Assembly (NCBI RefSeq): GCF_963576675.1
Contig: NC_088916.1
Coordinates: 18,452,501-18,516,500 of the forward strand
Source of the DNA: Euphorbia lathyris
Lineage: Eukaryota; Streptophyta; Magnoliopsida; Malpighiales; Euphorbiaceae
Direction of reading: 5' to 3'
DNA length: 64,000 bases
Part shown: piece by piece, positions 44,682 through 55,319 of the stretch
How positions within the stretch are numbered: position 1 is the first letter of the stretch
Layout of the letters: the number at the start of each line of letters is the position of its first letter
The notes under the pieces: generated by a model
Databases searched by the model: none
What the model was told of the DNA's origin: nothing
The model's input: only the letters and a program-made list of their open reading frames with translations
Made by a program: the position numbers and the translations under genes

Positions 44682-44874
44682 CTGGTAACGCCTCTATACT
44701 GTGAAGTTCTTTGGCCAAATGTGTCAATAGACTTCCTATGAACAGGTTGCTTTTGGCCTACTTTTGCAGAGCCTCTCTTATTGGTTTCTACAGCCAAAGA
44801 TTCAGAAGAAGCAGGTGACAATATATTATTAGTTTCTATAATATATGATTGGCACTTGGCAGTGCCAGTCTTAG
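44682..44874 (-). pseudogene. AINTEGUMENTA-like AP2 transcription factor, end of exon 1
   Basis: An open stretch after TAG (44875-44877) gives [32 protein letters not shown], then [13 protein letters not shown]. This is the region leading into the first AP2 DNA-binding domain of AINTEGUMENTA-like factors, which control organ growth. It stops at a good splice donor (CCAG|GTTTGA), where this gene family has its first intron. The following exon (RHRWTGRYEAHLWD) is not found in the next 2.3 kb on the minus strand, nor is an upstream start. It is a gene fragment, probably captured or left by rearrangement. Confidence 0.82.
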
Positions 44875-44890
44875 GCTATACTGTGATATG

Positions 44891-45485
44891 AGATAACATC
44901 TATGGAGACAATAGAGAATGTATGCTTTTATAGATGTTTTCTTCTGTAATCTTATGGATAACAGAATAATTTTCTCCTGAACTTGTATTGAGTTCGACTA
45001 AACAATTTGCCCAATTTGAATACATGTCATTGTCCATTGGTTGAATGTGCATACATGCCATTCTTGTAGTTTGTCAAGCAATACAAAATTTCATGTCAAA
45101 ATTGACCAGAAAAGTCATTTTGGAGTTAAGAATATAATTTCAGGGGCATAATGTACTAATTTCTGTGATCTTACTACATAGTTTGAAGTTGTTTGGAAAC
45201 CCTCAGAATTCAGAAATCTATTTTATCGCACAATATCTTTTTGTCCAAGTCTTGCAAATACAAAACGGGTTGCATTCTTACAAGTTTGATATGTTTGATT
45301 GGTTCTCTACACAACAAAGGCTGGTGAGCAATGTAGAATCAGGGGTGAGAAGTGGGATGAGGAGGCTGAACAGGACATATTAGTTTTATCTTTAATTTTC
45401 TTGCAAATCAAATCCAGAACAGGACAGATTTGATTTGATTTTACTTTAGCTATTATTTTCGGATAAAAGATCCTCTTCCTTGCAG
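44891..45485. other. No gene recognised; probable 5' flank or introns of the CFIm25-like pseudogene
   Basis: AT-rich DNA leading to a pyrimidine-rich TCTTCCTTGCAG acceptor at 45474-45485. A stretch at 45310-45380 is coding-like (GVRSGMRRLNRTY) but ends in a stop and cannot be placed. Confidence 0.4.
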
Positions 45486-45551
45486 GGATGAAACCTTAGC
45501 TGATCGTCTTCAGAGGATCAAATCTAGGTACTTTCTTCTCCTTTTTTTTAA

Positions 45552-45790
45552 GGGATAAGTACAAAAAAAAATGTCTGTGGTATACCGGATTTGCGAACTG
45601 GGACCTGTGTTTTTTTTTTACAAACGGAGGTCTGTGATAAACGCCGTTAGCAAAGAACGGATTTTTTCACTCACTCCGTCATTTATGCTTACGTGGCACT
45701 TTGACCCAAATGTTGACCAGGGGCAAAACAGGGATTAAATGAAATATTTTATATATAAACCCAAAAAACACAAATCCCCAATATCGCACC
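45552..45790 (+). repeat. MULE left terminal inverted repeat
   Basis: It contains GGTATACCGGATTTGCGAAC, CGCCGTTAGCAAAGAACGG and ATTTATGCTTACGTGGCAC, and matches 51354-51590 in reverse complement. Internal palindromic parts may bind the transposase. The accessory gene starts about 150 bases further in. Confidence 0.92.
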
Positions 45791-45938
45791 CCTTCTTCTT
45801 CTCCCCTTTCCCTAATTCGATTTCCCTCTCCCAAATTGCAAACCCTAATTCCTTAATTGGATACCCAACACGCCCGTTCTGGCACGAATTGTAACTCTAC
45901 GTCCACCCTATTGTAATCCCGAACGCGTTTCAAGTAGG

Positions 45939-46411
45939 ATGAGTCGAACATCCTTAAATTCGTGGGTGCAGGGAAGTCAAGAAGAATGGGCAGGACCTGT
46001 GAGATGCAATTGCGGATTCATTTCACCACTACGAACAGCTAAGACGCCGGGGAACATGGGCAGGCGGTTTTTTGGTTGTGGGTGTTTTAAGGAGGTGAAT
46101 GGCTGTAATTTCTTTGAATGAATTGATGAATTGCCATGCAGGAGGGGAAAGATGGTGTTATTAGCATTGAAGGATGAGAGAAAGGTATTGCAATTGCTCA
46201 GAAAAGGATTGAAGAGTTGGAGGTGGAGTTGAGTTTGGCTAAAAAGATGGTGGCAGAAAAAGAAATCGTTGGGCAGAGTGAGAGGCAGGGAAGAAGATGG
46301 ACATGGAACTGCTGTATAGGAAATGTAGTTTGCTTGGTTATTGTCATAATAGGGTTAGAGATGTATTGGTTGGATTTAGGGAACAATTATAGGAATTCTT
46401 TGGCACCTTGA
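45939..46411 (+). pseudogene. MULE accessory gene: zf-GRF, coiled coil, membrane anchor
   Basis: The ATG at 45939 opens MSRTSLNSWVQGSQEEW. A GRF-type zinc finger follows (CNCGFISPLRTAKTPGN, RRFFGCGCFKE, GCNFFE) and stops at TGA 46119 where this domain usually has W. After a second break, the frame 46160-46411 gives a coiled coil (RIEELEVELSLAKKMVAE) and a hydrophobic helix (CCIGNVVCLVIVIIGLEM) near the C-terminus. This order is that of small plant GRF-finger membrane proteins. GRF fingers bind single-stranded nucleic acid in other proteins; its role for a MULE is unknown. Confidence 0.75.
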
Positions 46412-47133
46412 ATTGTTCTTGAATTGTTCTTGGATTTTTTGGTATGTATTTGGTATTCTGTGATACCAATTGGGCATGAAATTGGATTTTGTATGAAATG
46501 TTACTTAGTGTTATGAATTAGTATTGGAATTCTATGATATGAATTGCTTAAGTTTCATGTTTTTCTTGTTGACACAAAATGGGAATTGGTTAGAATTATG
46601 TAAAGGTATTGGGTAAACTGGAGTAGGTTATTTAGGTATGGATTAAGGTTGATATTGGCGACATTAGCAAGCATATTCATTATGTATTTGCAATGAAGCC
46701 TGTAATTGACAAAAAAATGGACACTTACTTGACACACAACTGTATTGTAGAGACCTGTAATTGAAAAGAAATGGACACTTAATTGTAAGCTCTTGAAACT
46801 GTAATTGAGACATAATTGTAAGCATTGTATAGACCTGTAATTTAATCCCAAAACATCGAAGATGCATTACAAAAGCAGTTAAGTCAACATCGTTCAATCG
46901 TCTTAACTAAACCTGTAATAACATACACAAAAAACAGGGTACTTCACACCCGCTAGACATAGAAATTTTACTACAAAGCATCTAAAAACAGGGTACTTCA
47001 GACCCGATAGCCACATAAACAGAGTACTGCTCTGGGTACTTCAGACCCACAAAAAAACATCTAACATGCTATAAGCATCCAAAAAAACATCTAATATGCT
47101 GTAAGCATCCAAAAAAAACATCTAATCCCAAGC
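46412..47133. other. MULE spacer between the converging genes
   Basis: No gene is seen. AT-rich DNA with a repeated CAGGGTACTTCA(C/G)ACCC phrase (46938, 46988, variant 47035) and repeated GCATCCAAAAAAACATCTAAT (47070, 47106), probably overlapping 3' UTRs. Confidence 0.5.
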
Positions 47134-50100
47134 TCATTTTTTCAGCCTCCGTAAGATATCTTCGAGTGTCGTCTTGCTTGCACTTGGAGGCTGTGAACTC
47201 GCCATAGTTTGGCGCTGTGAACTCGTCATTGGTTGGGGCTGCGAACTTGAAACTGCAGGTATTCTTGCAGAGAGTGGAGTTGATGCTGGTTGTGGCTGTG
47301 ATAATGGTGTTCTTACACGCCTACTTGGCAATGCAGATGATGAAGGCCGAGATGATGGTGCAGATGATGGTGCAGATGTACGAGCGTTCTTCTTTGGTCT
47401 TCCAGCCCGTCTAGGGGGTGAGGACTATAAAAAAACATGAAAACTAAATCATTATGCACAAAAAATTAGATAATGTAAACAAATGACCATTTCTCATTAG
47501 ATATAACCTTACCTGGACATTCAATTCTTTGTTTTTGGCTCTCCTCATCCTCCTTTGCCAGCCGGTTTCGCCTGTAACAGACGCGGTACAACCTCTAACA
47601 TTATGCCCTTCTTTCTTGCAATTACCACATACGAGAATTCCTCCTGCTCTTGTTACCTTGTATGGATTTCTCGGTTCATCGGACCGCCTAGTTCTTTTCT
47701 TCTTAGGCCTTCCTGCAGGTTTTTTCACAACCCATGGGTGGATGTCTGGAAGATCTGTTTTCTCCCATTCCTCCTTGCTTGGTATTGGTGCCATTATATG
47801 ACTGTATACACTTAAGTAAACAACTTTGGAGAAGTACTCATGCACATATGCCTCAGGCAGCTCCCTATTCTTGAAAATAGCGGATATTGCATGTTTGCAA
47901 GGGATACCACTTATATCCCACATCCTACAGTTACATGTCCTATCTTGCAAATTAACAACGCTGGTGTAATCCCCACAATCAACAGAATAAAGCTTTTGCC
48001 CAGCGGGAGTCGCGATACAACCTCTAGCACTCAATTTGAGCTTCTCCAGCTTCTCTTGATAGTAAGGACAAATATCACCCCTATATTTCTTCATACCTTC
48101 AGTATTCACATGAATTCTCTTCATCATTTTCTTCCTAATCCACTCAAAGCAACTAACCACAGGTTTATCCCTACTCTTCTTAATATAAGCATTGAAGCAC
48201 TCACTCATATTGTTTTGCACAGCATCGGATTTTGTTTCAATAGAGAAATAGCACCTAGCTCATGTCTTGGGATCTTTCTCCATCACCCATGTCCATGCTG
48301 CTCCATCAAATGCCTTAAGCTTGTCCATATAGTGTTCCCGCAGCCTAACAGTCCCAGCCTTAGCAGCATCCCACAACACCTTCTTGTACTCTAGTCCTTT
48401 GAATATGAGCTTCATGTTGTCATACATGTGCTTCACACAGAACCTATGCTCTACCCCAGGAATCAACTTCTCCATAGCTTCAACCAAACCCTGTGCAAAT
48501 ACATAAACAATTATAAAAATCTATCCAATTCCATAATAATTAGATCAAATTTAATAAGGAACAAAAGTATTGTTACCTTTTGCTTATCAGACATAAAAAT
48601 CCACTTTGTTGCCCTGGGATTCCCAAAATCATTGAATAGATTCTCCAAGAACCACTCCCATGATGCTTTGCATTCACTGTCTACCATTGCCATAGCCAAT
48701 GGATACATTTGCTCGTTTCCATCTCTTGCCACGGCAGACAAAATCTGGCCACCTAATGGTGTTTTTAGAAAGCACCCATCAAGCCCTATTATTGGTCTCA
48801 AGCCAGACTGAAAACCTTCTAACTGTGCATTGAACCTCACATACATATATTGGAAAGTAACTATCTCTTTGGGTAGCCTTGTAAGCTCTCCTTCTCTAGG
48901 CACCTCAACCCTTTCCAACTCAAGCTCAGTTTTAAATCTGACTCTGCTACCGGGCATCTGTTTCTCTATTGTTGCACCATAATCAAACAATCTCCTGCAT
49001 TGCTCCTTTGCAGCTCCATCAACCAACTTCTTTGCAAGATTTCTTGCTCTGTAACACTTTGCTGCAGACACCTCAGATCCCAATTCCCTTTGGACCTTAT
49101 TACCTAGCGCATCAACATCATAACTGGGATTGTCCCTCAAATCCTCTAGATATTTCTCTGCAATGTAAGAAGAACCTATAAGCCTGTTTCTGTTATCCCT
49201 AGGACACTGATGGACTGGCTAAAATGTCTTCACTTGAAATGTGTCATACTGACGTAGCTTAGAAGCATGCACTTTGAATCCACATTTATGCTTGCACCTA
49301 ACTGTCACCTTCTGTTGATTGTTATTCACGAAGATGTAGTCATAGCCATTATGAATAGACCAATCCTTCAGAGCCTTCCTAAACACACGCACATTAGTAA
49401 ACCTCATACCTACACATAGTTCGGGAATGGAAGAACCACTATTCTCATTGAAGTCCGTATAGTGTGGACCTTCATCATCAAAGCCCTTAAAACTACGCAA
49501 CTCATCACTATCATATCCTCTCTCATTAAATTCGTCCATATCATTATCCTCCAAATCATTGCCACTTGCATATGTCCTTGGGATATCTCCAATCGGCTCT
49601 ACTTCTTCCTCTAGTGATTCTGACTCACTATCCTCCTCATTGCTACCACCATTTGGAACATAAGTACTGTCTTCAGAATCAGACCCCATGTCATCATTGT
49701 TAGGAGTGTGAACATCCTCATCCTCCGTATCACTGACATCACTGTCATCAGAATCAGGCCCTCCTTCATTAGTGTCATCACTGTCGTCATAAGCAGACCC
49801 TCCCTCATTAGTGTCAACATTGATACCAGTATCATCATTGGCACCCATTTCCTCCAAATTATCCATATTGGCACCCATATCCTCCAAATTATCCACATTG
49901 GCACCCATATCCTCCAAATTATCCACATTGGCACCCATATCCTCCAAATTATCCACATTGGCACCCATATCCTCCAAATTATCCTCATTGGCACCCATAT
50001 CCTCCAAATTATCCACATTGGCACCCATATCCTCCAAATTATCCTCATTGGCACCCATATCCTCCAAATTATCCTCATTGGCACCAATCTCAAAACTCCA

Positions 50101-50616
50101 AGCATTGGCACCAACCTCCACACTCCCCTCATTGGCACCAACCCCATCATTGGCACCAACCGCAACACTCTCATTACTGGCATCAACCTCAACATTCTCA
50201 TCATTCGCACCAATATCAAAACTCCAATCATTCTCACCATTAGAGGAAGGGTAAACATTTGTGCTTGGGATATCGTTTATGTCACACCTATTGTCATCAA
50301 TCACTTGTAATGGCTTTATCTCCATGTAGTAAATGTCTATATGCGGATACCCTGCATTAAAGTCAATGAAGTCTCGAACACTCTTATCGTTAACAATCTC
50401 CTCAATTCCTTCTGATCCAGATAACCCAGCGATCTTGTACCACATTTGTACTGAGTGTTTGTACCCTACATCCTTCCCAATATCCGCTAGCTCAAAGTAG
50501 CTCATGTAGTCAATATCCATTTTCACCATCCTCGTTTTACCTCCAACGTATAGTTGTTTGTCCATGTCTACCCATTTACCACCGTAATGAATAATCAACG
50601 TATGCATTGTAGCCAT
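47134..50616 (-). pseudogene. MuDR-type transposase, three exons, two in-frame stops
   Basis: Exons 50616-48577, 48490-47513 and 47424-47134 join in frame across two GT-AG introns of 86 and 88 bp. In order: N-terminal domain (MATMHTLIIHYGGKWV), an acidic stretch with a 10-residue repeat, the MuDR DNA-binding domain (RFTNVRVFRKALKDWSIHNG, CKHKCGFKVHASK), the DDE core (IIGLDGCFLKTPLGGQ, IFMSDKQKG, NNMSECFNAY), a SWIM zinc finger (CNCRMWDISGIPCKHAI), a CCHC knuckle (CGNCKKEGHNVRGC) and two AT-hook-like GRPKK motifs. TAG at 49219-49221 and TGA at 48260-48262 interrupt it. A functional enzyme would cut and join the element at its terminal repeats in the nucleus. Confidence 0.92.
49837..50090 (-). 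repeat. 30-bp coding minisatellite in the transposase gene
   Basis: About eight tandem units of 30 bp encode the decapeptide MGANVDNLED or MGANEDNLED. Neighbouring diverged GAN units extend the acidic domain. Units differ mainly at the V/E codon. There are no spacers. Confidence 0.93.
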
Positions 50617-51353
50617 GATTGCTGTACATCAAACAAGTAATAGCATATCAACAATTTTCATTCACACTATTCATTCAACAATATTCATTCACATGACATC
50701 GAACTAATGACAGAACAAATCAACATGACATTGAACTAAAGTACAACTCTAAACTCATATGCCATCGAAATAAAGACAATCCAAATCAATAATATTCATT
50801 CACACCAACAACGTCTAAGTATAAACATTCATTTGTCCCATTATCATTGTACATCATACAAGAAATAGCATCAACTTAAAGACAACTCTGATCTCACGAT
50901 CATTACAAAAACAACTCTGAACTAACAAGACATCAAATTAAAGGCAACCCAAATCAACAAACGTCATTAACACTAACATGCAACCTTAACAACAACGACC
51001 ACAAATTCGCAACATCGTACAAGAAAAATCGTATATACGAAATCCTATCGCAAAAACCCTAACTAAAAGAAACAGAACGTAACGAAATCGAGATTAGAGG
51101 GCTGTGCGAACAGTGTGTGTACCTTGATTTCCAAGCTTTTACACCCTCAAATAGTGGTCTTCACCCTTACTTCTGCTCCTTCATACTTTCTTATGATTTT
51201 CCGTTTTCTTGGAAAATAGGATGGAAACGAACCGTATGATGCAAGAGATGATGAATTTCAACTTTTCCCCTCCAAATTCCGACTTAAAGGTGAGGTTTTT
51301 CAGTGGTTTGTGGTGCCTGGTACTGTTGAAGTTCGAAGGTTGGAATATGAAGA
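50617..51353 (-). promoter_or_regulatory. Upstream region of the MULE transposase gene
   Basis: No further gene is seen between the transposase ATG and the right terminal repeat. The region is A/C-rich with ACATTCATTCACA-type repeats (50645-50830). Promoter elements are likely in the terminal repeat, but I can point to no clear TATA box. Confidence 0.4.
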
Positions 51354-51590
51354 GGTGCGATATTGGGGTCTGTGTTTTTTGGGTTTATATATACAATATT
51401 TCATTTAATCCTTGTTTTTCCCCTGGTTAACATTTGGGTCAAAGTGCCACGTAAGCATAAATGACGGAGTGAGTGAAAATATCCGTTCTTTGCTAACGGC
51501 GTTTATCACAGACCTCCGTTTGTAAAAAAAAAACCACAGGTGCCAGTTCGCAAATCCGGTATACCACATGCATTTTTTTTTACTTATCCC
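51354..51590 (-). repeat. MULE right terminal inverted repeat
   Basis: It is the reverse complement of 45552-45790, with a few substitutions and small indels, and ends TACTTATCCC before the TTTTTTTAA duplication. Confidence 0.92.
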
Positions 51591-52383
51591 TTTTTTTAAT
51601 TGGATTAATTTCCCAATCGATCTATATATTCTAAGTTAATGTTAATTATTATTCTGGAATTAATTAGTTATCAAGCTCATGGGTTGAGAGCTTATGTGGA
51701 GGTTGTTCTCCTGGCCTGTTTCCTGCTTTTATCATCATACTTTTTTAATTAATTATTATTATGTTCTTCAGATATCAGATTGAAAGATAATAATTAATTA
51801 AAAAACAGGTAGAGTTGTTCAAACACCCTCATCTGTTGCTTTTGCAATCCAAAAATTCCATCTTTAAGCTTCCTGGTGGCCGCATAACACCTGCCGAATC
51901 AGGTATTTACTCTACCTGCTATGCTACTTTCTTAATATTAATTAAGTAAATTATATATATATTTATATATATATAATTTGTAATTAGAGTTAAAAGCTTA
52001 TACAGTCACTCAGCTTTGTCTAATATTTTAATGGGCACTAAAACTTTGTACCAATAAAATAACTGAAGTTTTATTTTGTTTCAATGAAGTCACTTTAGGG
52101 ATTTTTTTCCGCTATTTCAATTCCTGGGTGCTGACTAGGATGGTTTACGACAAAAATGTAATGCCATGTTGGCATAATATTTCTGATAAATGGCATTGAC
52201 ATGGCGCTGTGTTTGTAGTGTGAACTATCTGACTTACCAGGTAATCACTTGAGTTTCTTTTCCAATTTATCTATGACTGACATTTGTTGCTTTTTTTCAC
52301 CTATATATAATATATTTTGCTTCTGCATTTGATTTGTAGGAAAGTTTAAGCGACTTGGTATACCTGATGAAATGAGCGTATAA

Positions 52384-53152
52384 TACTCATGTTAGCTGTG
52401 GATATGGTTTGCAGTGCTAGGAGTAAATACCTTGCTCAAGTATTCAACAATGAGAACTACAAATTGAACCATCGAGTCTCTTTCTCCAAATACATGTTGA
52501 TGAATGAAGAATGTTTTATTTATGTTTGTGATGCTTAGATACTTTTGAATTATAATGTTCGGTACTTTTGACGGACAATTTTTTTTTTGTACTTCATTCA
52601 TCTTAGAATACGTTACGCCTAAAGTAATTTATGTGGCAACGTATTTACTTTTTTCCTCTTTACATAAACAAATGTTATGTTGCTTTGTATTTAAACGGTT
52701 GCCTTTTCGATTATTAAGTGTTGTTTTACAGATTTGAAATCGTTCCTTTGAAATCAAACAATATTGTTTTTATGTTACAAAATATTGCATTTGTTAGTAG
52801 ATAAGTGTTGCTACTAATAAAAAATGTTGCCTTTACAGTAAAATATCGTTGCTTTTGTAAAAGATAACGCTTTAGTAAAAAAAATGTTACATTTGCTAAA
52901 ATCATTGCATTTGTAAAAAATAGAGTGTTGCTATAGGTCACTAAATGTTGCCTTTACTGAAAGCAAACGTTGCTAAGGTATAAAAGTATTGTGTTGCTTA
53001 TTGCTTAGAAAGTGTTGCATTTACTTTAAAAGTGTGTTGCATTTGTTTGAATATAAGTGTTGCATTCAACTACAAAATGTTGTCATTAGTTAACAAAAGC
53101 AACATATTGTTAGTATTAAACGTGTTGCTTTGTTGATGAAAAAATGTTACCT
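52384..53152. repeat. GTTGC-motif array
   Basis: From about 52600 the words GTTGC(C/A/T)TTT, TGTTGC and ATTGCATTTG recur some twenty times in both orientations, spaced 20-40 bases apart. This pattern resembles CACTA subterminal regions and shares words with 20178-20538. It ends abruptly at 53152 where the copia-2 duplicate begins. No gene is seen. Confidence 0.6.
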
Positions 53153-53779
53153 TTTATTGTAAGCAATTTTATTTATGGATAAAGTTTTTCTAACAGTTGG
53201 AAAGTTAGCATGTCCAAGACGAGCATGCCACAATGGTAAAGAAATATTAAATGCTTGTGCATGATGCAGAGCTCTTGGTGGAAGGGACAAAGTGTAACGG
53301 CTATTGCTAATTGTGCCTCGATGAATTTCCTTCTGTGTCTTCAAATCCTTCAAAATAAAATAGTTAGCAAAAAACTCAACAGATATAGGATTTGAACGAG
53401 TTAAAGAAGAAACAGATAAGAGATTGTGCACTGTATTCGAAACACAAAGGACATCTTGAAATTTGAGAGGAGAATTAGAAACAGTGAACTTAGAAGTACC
53501 AACATGAGATATGGGGATTGTGTAACCATTAGCTACAGTAACTTCCTCTGGTCTGTCATATTCACTGTGAACATGGAGATTTTCAAGATCAGCAGTTAGA
53601 TGGTGAGTAGCTCCTGAATCAACAAGCCAGTCCGTTTTGGTTGGGGTTGATGTTGCAGCAAGATTGGAAGAAGGCTTAAGATTGTTGCGAGTGTTCCGGT
53701 TAAATTTAGGAGAGGGACATTGTCGAGATATATGACCTGCTCCCCTACAATTGTGACAAGTCACGGTAGCTATATCCAA
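53153..53779 (-). pseudogene. Duplicate copia-2 zinc knuckle, protease and integrase finger
   Basis: The frame contains CHNCRGAGHISRQC, WLVDSGATHHLT and LPLWHARLGHANFPTVRKT, and is then cut at the GTTGC array. It remains open through the point where the other copy is frameshifted. Confidence 0.9.
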
Positions 53780-53830
53780 GGGTGCAGATACTGTCTGAGG
53801 TGACCGAGCGGATGTGCCAGAATAATTGCC

Positions 53831-54559
53831 TCACCCACGTCCATGACCACGCATAGAACCTCTAGCAGAGTAGTTTACAGTAGGTGAAAAAGAGAGAGGA
53901 ACATTTTCACGAGCCAATTGTCGCTCTTCCTTGAGTAGTAATCCAACAAGGTCATCATAATAAATAGTTTCCAAACATGCTTCTAATGCACGAACAAAAG
54001 GTCTATACGCAGGCCCTAGGCCATTGAGCACAGCTTTAACCAAGTGTTCATCAGAGATCGGGTGACAGAGAGTAGCAAGTTCATCGCTGATATGCTTAGC
54101 ATTCTGGAGATAAGAAGAGATACTGTCATTCTCTCTTCTAAGATTATGAAGCTGGTATTTCAGATCTCGTATTTGAGACCGGGAGCCAACCGAGTAGGCT
54201 TTGACAAGTTTTTGATAGGCATCACAAGCAGTTTTAGCACCAACTAATTGAGGTAATACACCCACAAATACAGATGAGATTATCGAGCTGAGAACCAACT
54301 GATCCTTTTGATACCAATCTTTGTAATCGGGATTATGGGCACCGCCAACAAGTGTTGCAGATGGTGAAGGAATGGTGGAATCGATATGATCAGTGAGATT
54401 GTGGCCATGGAGAATAGGCATAATTTGAGTTTTCCATAGCACAAAATTTGTTGGAATCAATTTTAGGGATAGCTGATGAGATAAATTGACGGAAGGAGCA
54501 GCAGAAATAATGGTGGAGGCGAAGCTTGAGTTGGCAGCAGTGGTACCGTTGGTTGCCAT
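53831..54559 (-). pseudogene. Duplicate copia-2 Gag N-terminal part
   Basis: It is 242 codons long like its partner (18688-19416), with scattered differences (for example NPDYKDWYQKD for NTDYKDWYKKD). It ends at the same TGA after an Arg-Gly tract. Downstream the frame continues into the zinc knuckle. Confidence 0.9.
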
Positions 54560-54647
54560 GAAAGCTGATTAAGAGTCAAATATAGAGAAAAGGAGAAAAA
54601 AAGGGGAAAGAACGATGAGAGAGAAACAGAGTTGTAAAACCACTTAG

Positions 54648-54822
54648 GCTCTGATACCACGAAAAGTATTTGACTCTTAATGATATTCTCATTAGATGGA
54701 TCGTGTATATATAGTTACAAAGAGATAAGAAGTTGCAGTTGTAGGTATTTTGAAATACAAAATATCTGAGACTAATTCAAAACAATAACTAAAAAATATG
54801 TACAACTAATAATATCTTATCA
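54648..54822 (-). repeat. Duplicate copia-2 5' LTR with primer-binding site
   Basis: The LTR is 54660-54822 (163 bp) and is followed by TCTTC. Its plus-strand first base is C instead of T. The primer site 54648-54659 is a perfect initiator-Met complement. Confidence 0.9.
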
Positions 54823-55319
54823 TCTTCAAGGGGAAAGCTAGAGTTTTTACAAGAATGAAAGGATGTCTAATTTACGAGATAAAAGTTCTATTTATAGTTG
54901 TAGTTCGGACCCCGTATCTGACCTAATTCGTTTCCTTTTGCAGGTGGGAAGCATGAGACTTGATCGTGGCATCGTGGGGCCGGGAATCAGTTTTTTGACT
55001 GATTCCCGCAGGTCAGCTCGCCGAGCTGGGTGAGCCCGCTCGCCCGAGCTGTCCTTCAAATATAAAATTCTATTGCATTCATTGGCACCACAATATACAC
55101 ATTATTCTTTCTTTTTCAATGGACAATAATATACATTATTCTTAATATAGCAATTTCAAAGCCAACAGTCACAACCAAGACAATTCATTTGTTTTTTTTT
55201 ATTATTATACAAACCCTCGATTTCTAAGCCCGGTTTTATTAATAGGCAATGAAAAAAATCAAAACAGTTAAGAATACAACGTCAAAAGATGCTAAAAAAA
55301 TCAAAATTACTCTAAATCA

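Larger units (their letters stand above)
45552..51590. mobile_element. Mutator-like element (MULE) with two genes, 6.0 kb
   Basis: Long terminal inverted repeats of about 237 bp (45552-45790 and 51354-51590) begin GGGATAAGTA, and a perfect 9-bp duplication TTTTTTTAA lies outside (45543-45551, 51591-51599). The element holds a MuDR-type transposase on the minus strand and a small zf-GRF gene on the plus strand, converging. Both genes are broken by stops, so this copy is not autonomous now. Confidence 0.95.
45486..52383 (+). pseudogene. CFIm25-like (pre-mRNA cleavage factor Im 25-kDa, NUDIX) pseudogene split by a MULE
   Basis: Three exon-like pieces carry splice signals: 45486-45527 (DETLADRLQRIKSR), 51809-51902 (VELFKHPHLLLLQ, SKNSIFKLPGGRITPAES) and 52340-52383 ([13 protein letters not shown] then stop). 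They match the part of the plant CFIm25 NUDIX fold that includes VELFKHPH and FKLPGGR. CFIm25 binds UGUA in pre-mRNA and helps choose poly(A) sites. The segment between the first two pieces is degraded (YQIE then stops near 51790), and the C-terminal half after 52383 is missing. The 6-kb MULE sits in the intron after 45527. It is a dead, partial gene. Confidence 0.78.
53153..55319 (-). mobile_element. Second copy of the LTR plus copia-2 composite, truncated on the left
   Basis: Bases 53153-54822 correspond to the 5' third of copia-2 (gag, protease, integrase finger, LTR), and 54823-55319 to the solo-LTR part that follows it at 19681-20177, including the TCTTC junction. The match ends at the same LTR terminus (TCTAAATCA) but the next bases differ (CTCGG against CACTA). 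The Gag stop is shared. It has fewer frameshifts than the 15-19 kb copy. Confidence 0.92.

Noticed and set aside
47529..48394. Plus-strand frames opposite the MULE transposase
   Set aside because: They are shadows of the SWIM-finger and DDE-core exons, which have clear domain matches and splice sites on the minus strand.
49837..50090. Regular 30-bp repeats resembling a CRISPR array
   Set aside because: The units are directly adjacent without spacers, and lie in frame within a eukaryotic transposase gene.
49708..50310. Two repetitive plus-strand frames (about 150-200 codons)
   Set aside because: They are the reverse reading of the 30-bp coding minisatellite in the MULE transposase, and remain open only because the unit is a multiple of three.
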